Shown: in pieces, positions 60,715 through 64,000 of the stretch
Numbering within the stretch: position 1 is the stretch's first letter
How the letters are laid out: every line of letters starts with the position of its first letter
Position numbers and translations under genes: made by a program
Notes under the pieces: model-generated
The model's input: only the letters and a program-made list of their open reading frames with translations
What the model was told of the DNA's origin: nothing
Database searches by the model: none
From: Amblyomma americanum
Taxonomy: Eukaryota; Arthropoda; Arachnida; Ixodida; Ixodidae
DNA length: 64,000 bases
NCBI RefSeq assembly: GCF_052857255.1
Contig: NC_135497.1
Coordinates: 114,538,456 to 114,602,455, forward strand
Reading direction: 5' to 3'

Positions 60715-60948
60715 CATCATCATCAGCCTGACTAAGCCCACTATGAACAAAAGCCTCTCCCATAACTAATTAACCCAGTCCTGTGCTAGCTGCGGCCATC
60801 TTGTCTCTGCAATGCAACTTCCTAATCTCATTTCCCCACCTAACTTTCTGCCGCCTTATGCTGTAGTTGCCTTCTCTCTGATTAGAATCAGTTACCCATA
60901 ATCACTATAAGTTATCTTGACTTTTCACTACATGCCGTGACCATTATT
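60715..60948 (-). pseudogene. RTE-like LINE 3' end, minus strand, 5' truncated
   Basis: CATCATCATCAGCCTGACTA, AAAAGCCTCTCCCATAACTA, CTAGCTGCGGCCATCTTGTC and CACCTAACTTTCTGCCGCC match, from memory, the antisense 3' end of the abundant tick RTE LINEs, including the ATC-repeat tail at its left edge. It encodes only the last part of the ORF and is decayed. Confidence 0.7.
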
Positions 60949-61058
60949 ATTATTTTTTGGAGACCGTTAAAACACAACTTAGTCAACATTCGCTCCCTAC
61001 GTGCACAATATTTCGGACAGCCCCTACTTTAATCATTAGTCATTACACGTTTTCACCA

Positions 61059-61180
61059 TACCAGAGACGTACTGCCGGAGGCTTATACCGGCCTACCTTA
61101 CCTGGCCGCACGCATGTCACTGCACTTGCGTGGGAGGCATCCGGTAAAGCGGAATACGCATCCGGTAGTATGTCTCTGGG
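61059..61180. mobile_element. Short hairpin MITE-like repeat
   Basis: ACCAGAGACGTACTGCCGG at the left and CCGGTAGTATGTCTCTGG at the right are inverted with two mismatches. CCGG-containing inner words continue the symmetry. No coding potential. Confidence 0.55.
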
Positions 61181-62248
61181 TTCACTTGCAGCTGCCTCGT
61201 ACAACATACGCAGTGCATAAATATTCACACAGGTGACCCAGGCTAGAACGCTATGAACATGAATAAAAGTTTCATATGAGCTGCAGGTACACACTTTTTT
61301 AAAAGAGGTAAAATAATTTGTGTAAAATCATGTGAATGTTTAACACAAAGAAACCATTATGTATTTCAGCAGCTGTAAGAACAAAAATTTTCTAGCAAGA
61401 CGGGCATCATGCAGAAGTTGTAGTACCACCGGATCTCGATTCACCTCTTAAACACTGTGAATCTGTGAAAGCACAAAAATCAAAAATGGGCTAACTGGTC
61501 ACTGCTTGTGGTGTCTATACAGAATTGTGCATCAAAACTTACACACACAACAGCGCAACAAAACACAAAGTTAAGCATTGGACTTAGATTCATTCCGAAG
61601 TGGCACGAAGTGGCATATGCAGGCACTATCACTGAACCCTCCAAATGAGCAGATAAGCATGGAAGCCATGAAAGGTCAATCAGCGGAGAACGATTCCTCC
61701 CACACTTGTATTTATTTCTCTTTGGTTATACCACCTTTTGAGTAAATCATGAGCTGAAGCCCACAATTTGCTCATGTTCTGCGTGTAAGTTGGAATGCGC
61801 TCATACGTATACAGACATGAGCTGACGTCTAGACGGCTGCGATCTGGAGACCCAACACTTGATGCTATTGTCATTCTGCAGGGAGCTTTTTAAACCAACA
61901 TTTTTGCTATAAAAACCACTGAATCTATAAAATTTCCTCTTTGTTTTTGCTCTGCACAACACAGCGCGAGTGCTCCAGACAAACCTCCTTGCCTGTACAC
62001 AAGCTAACACATTCCTTCATGCCTGCATGCACAAACAAAAACTAAGAACACGTGATTCTTTCTCGCCTGCAATGGAAGAGAACTGAACCATGCTGCGTCT
62101 CGCCACGAAGCCATGCTCCTGCTCGTGGTGCTGCAGCAGTTCACGACGGTGGGTAAAAGCATTAAAACAAAGGTCACATGGGTTAGTTTTCTCACGAGCT
62201 GTTGAGCTCGCATATTCGGGGTGCTTATTTCACACATACCGGCCGTAT
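61181..62248. other. Spacer of the inverted duplication, last part
   Basis: AT-leaning DNA. Nothing recognised. Confidence 0.4.
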
Positions 62249-64000
62249 GTTATTACGATGTTCCTCGTACCCCTAGTCGCTTTGGGATATTAAGCCCCAT
62301 AAACCCAAACCCTTCATATTGTTGTTTTCAACTTTTTAATCAGCTTTCAGTGAGATAATCATTATGCTTGCAGTATACACAAGTGTCTGTACCCACCTAT
62401 AAGAACTTTGATTACCATCATGGTTCTAGATCCTAAATGCCCTGTGTTATTAGTATAAAACTTAATGAATTCTCATTCTCCAAAGGCACTTTCCGGTCAT
62501 TTCATAAGGGTCTCCAGAGTGAATGCATTCTGCTTTATTTTCAGAAAGCATTCGATACAGATTTTTCTATGCTCCTGGCTCACGTCGAAATATATACTAC
62601 TTTGGCTCTAAAACCGCTTCACTCACCATCCACAGAAAGCAACGATAAAGGGTGTTGAAGCAGCCGCCATGCTCATGTCCTCTTGACTACATCAAGACCC
62701 TGCTTTAGGCCCCCATTTTCAGCAGTGATATTGGTTCTGGTGTAACATAAAAAATAGACTATACATTGATGACTGTTTCCATACAAGAAAGATGATTCGG
62801 ACAGCTTTACAAATTGACCTTGAAACATGTGCTCTTGTTCTCAAAATTAGCTCTTGTCCCCAAGAGTTTTTAAGTGGTGTCACCTGAAAGCTGCACCCTG
62901 TGCAGTCAACGGCATTATAACAAATGAAAACAAGTTATAAAAAATATATTAAAAATTATAATAAAAAATGGGAACAAATGGAACAAATTATAAGAAATGA
63001 AAACTCTGGGGGTTCGCATCACATCTCCAACGCAACAAATTGTTCTTCAGGATAATGAGTGGAATTACTTTAAAGCAGCGAACTGAAACTGGACCTTGCC
63101 ACGTGGCCAGTGACAAGGCTTTGGTTGGCGTAGCGACGGCAACAGAGACATTGTACGCATGTCGCATGGCTGAAATGTTGATTGAAAGTGCAGACTCAGT
63201 TTATAAAGTGCCCAATGCGACCAAATACGAGCCTCAAAATTACTTGCTCAAGCGGTGAGTGGCAAGTGACATGCAATTAACGTTTGTGACACTGAAATGT
63301 GGTGTTGTGTGCAGAAAACACCTGACCAGAGGCCACGAAATCTTAAGACTTTAAAACGAATTGAGCAGGAATGAACTGCTGCTTGGCTGCCATACTTTAG
63401 GGTGGGGAGGGAGGCCCGCAGTACAGTAAATGTTTCACTGGATTTCCTGAACCTCGAAAAAGCCTTGGAATTGCCCTTTAAAGGACTAAGGCACCCAAGT
63501 TTTGCATGCATGCTTTCTTTCAAATCAAGTGATAGACATTACAAAACATAGATCACCGTGTGGCATTCACCTATGACCGCAACATAATTTATAGTTGAAT
63601 TTCTTCTCTCACGCTGTTTCAATTTCATCAACTGAACAACAGCTGCGACGTAGCATTACGTCATTTAAGGCGTGTAAAAAATGGCAATGTTTCATATTTT
63701 CTTGCGTAATTTCCGCACACTTGCCAGTAATTTATGGCTCCAAAAGGGTGTGCACAAATTATGCGCACATCCTACATTGGCACGTATAAAATGACCACAC
63801 AACTCTCACTGTTCGTTGGTAGAAAGAAAAGATAGATTGCAAATACAGGTCGATGCATAACACCCCTTCTCCCGAGATGGCAAGACGGTGCATGCGGGGC
63901 TCAAAGCAATAAATATTCAACAGTACACTCGCAGAGCCAGCAGGCACTGGCAGATGGATACAAAAGGCACTAAAACTGCACCCTCACGTGCTCCTGGCTC
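62249..64000 (-). repeat. Right arm of large inverted duplication (runs off the window)
   Basis: Reverse complement of 57582-59334. The inner edge is sharp at 62249, where the SINE 3' part stops and unrelated sequence begins. The outer edge is beyond position 64000. Confidence 0.97.

Noticed and set aside
57635..63947. Paired identical small frames at the two ends of the last 6.4 kb
   Set aside because: They are identical only because the two arms of the inverted duplication are copies; none has a recognised domain.

Overview
This is arthropod nuclear DNA, most likely from a metastriate hard tick (Rhipicephalus, Dermacentor, Hyalomma or Haemaphysalis type). The main reason is a set of tRNA-headed SINEs that match, from memory, the Ruka-type and related SINEs of hard ticks. 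They sit among CR1-like, RTE-like and RNase H-bearing LINE remnants and many small inverted-repeat elements. A run of exactly 100 N (51825-51924) marks a scaffold join. I recognise no intact host protein gene, so the window reads as intergenic or long-intron sequence. There is no operon, CRISPR array or other multi-gene system.

Layout. 1-6.5 kb: two CpG-rich islands and an antisense RTE LINE remnant. 6.5-7.0 kb: a compact promoter-like block with GTAACTGC inverted motifs and a palindromic NRF1-type site. 7.6-11.7 kb: a near-full-length but dead CR1-like LINE with two ORF relics and a (GAAT)n tail. 12-25 kb: CpG-rich islands (two with a POU octamer), a MITE built from GTCTATAGAC palindromes, SINEs, a foldback repeat and a long (TA)n tract. 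25.6-28.3 kb: a hairpin repeat abutting a dead LINE with an RNase H relic and a (TTCC)n tail, then two SINEs. 29.1 kb: a decayed THAP zinc-finger domain. 31.2-31.8 kb: a 537-bp long-TIR element flanked by TTAA. 33-51 kb: islands, a perfect 58-bp tandem duplication, a CR1-like LINE 3' end with an (ATTTG)n tail and four more SINE copies or fragments. 54.7-57.1 kb: one SINE and two more TTAA-type elements.

57.6-64.0 kb: a large inverted duplication. Left arm 57582-59334 and right arm 62249-64000 are almost identical (I saw one substitution and one 1-base indel) around a 2.9-kb spacer. The left breakpoint lies inside a SINE whose other half is still attached, so the left copy looks ancestral. The right arm runs off the window end.

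The most notable signals are this inverted duplication, the TTAA-flanked MITE group, the GTCTATAGAC element, the THAP relic and the promoter-like block at 6.5-7.0 kb. Many long open frames in the GC-rich islands are open on both strands and were not accepted as genes.
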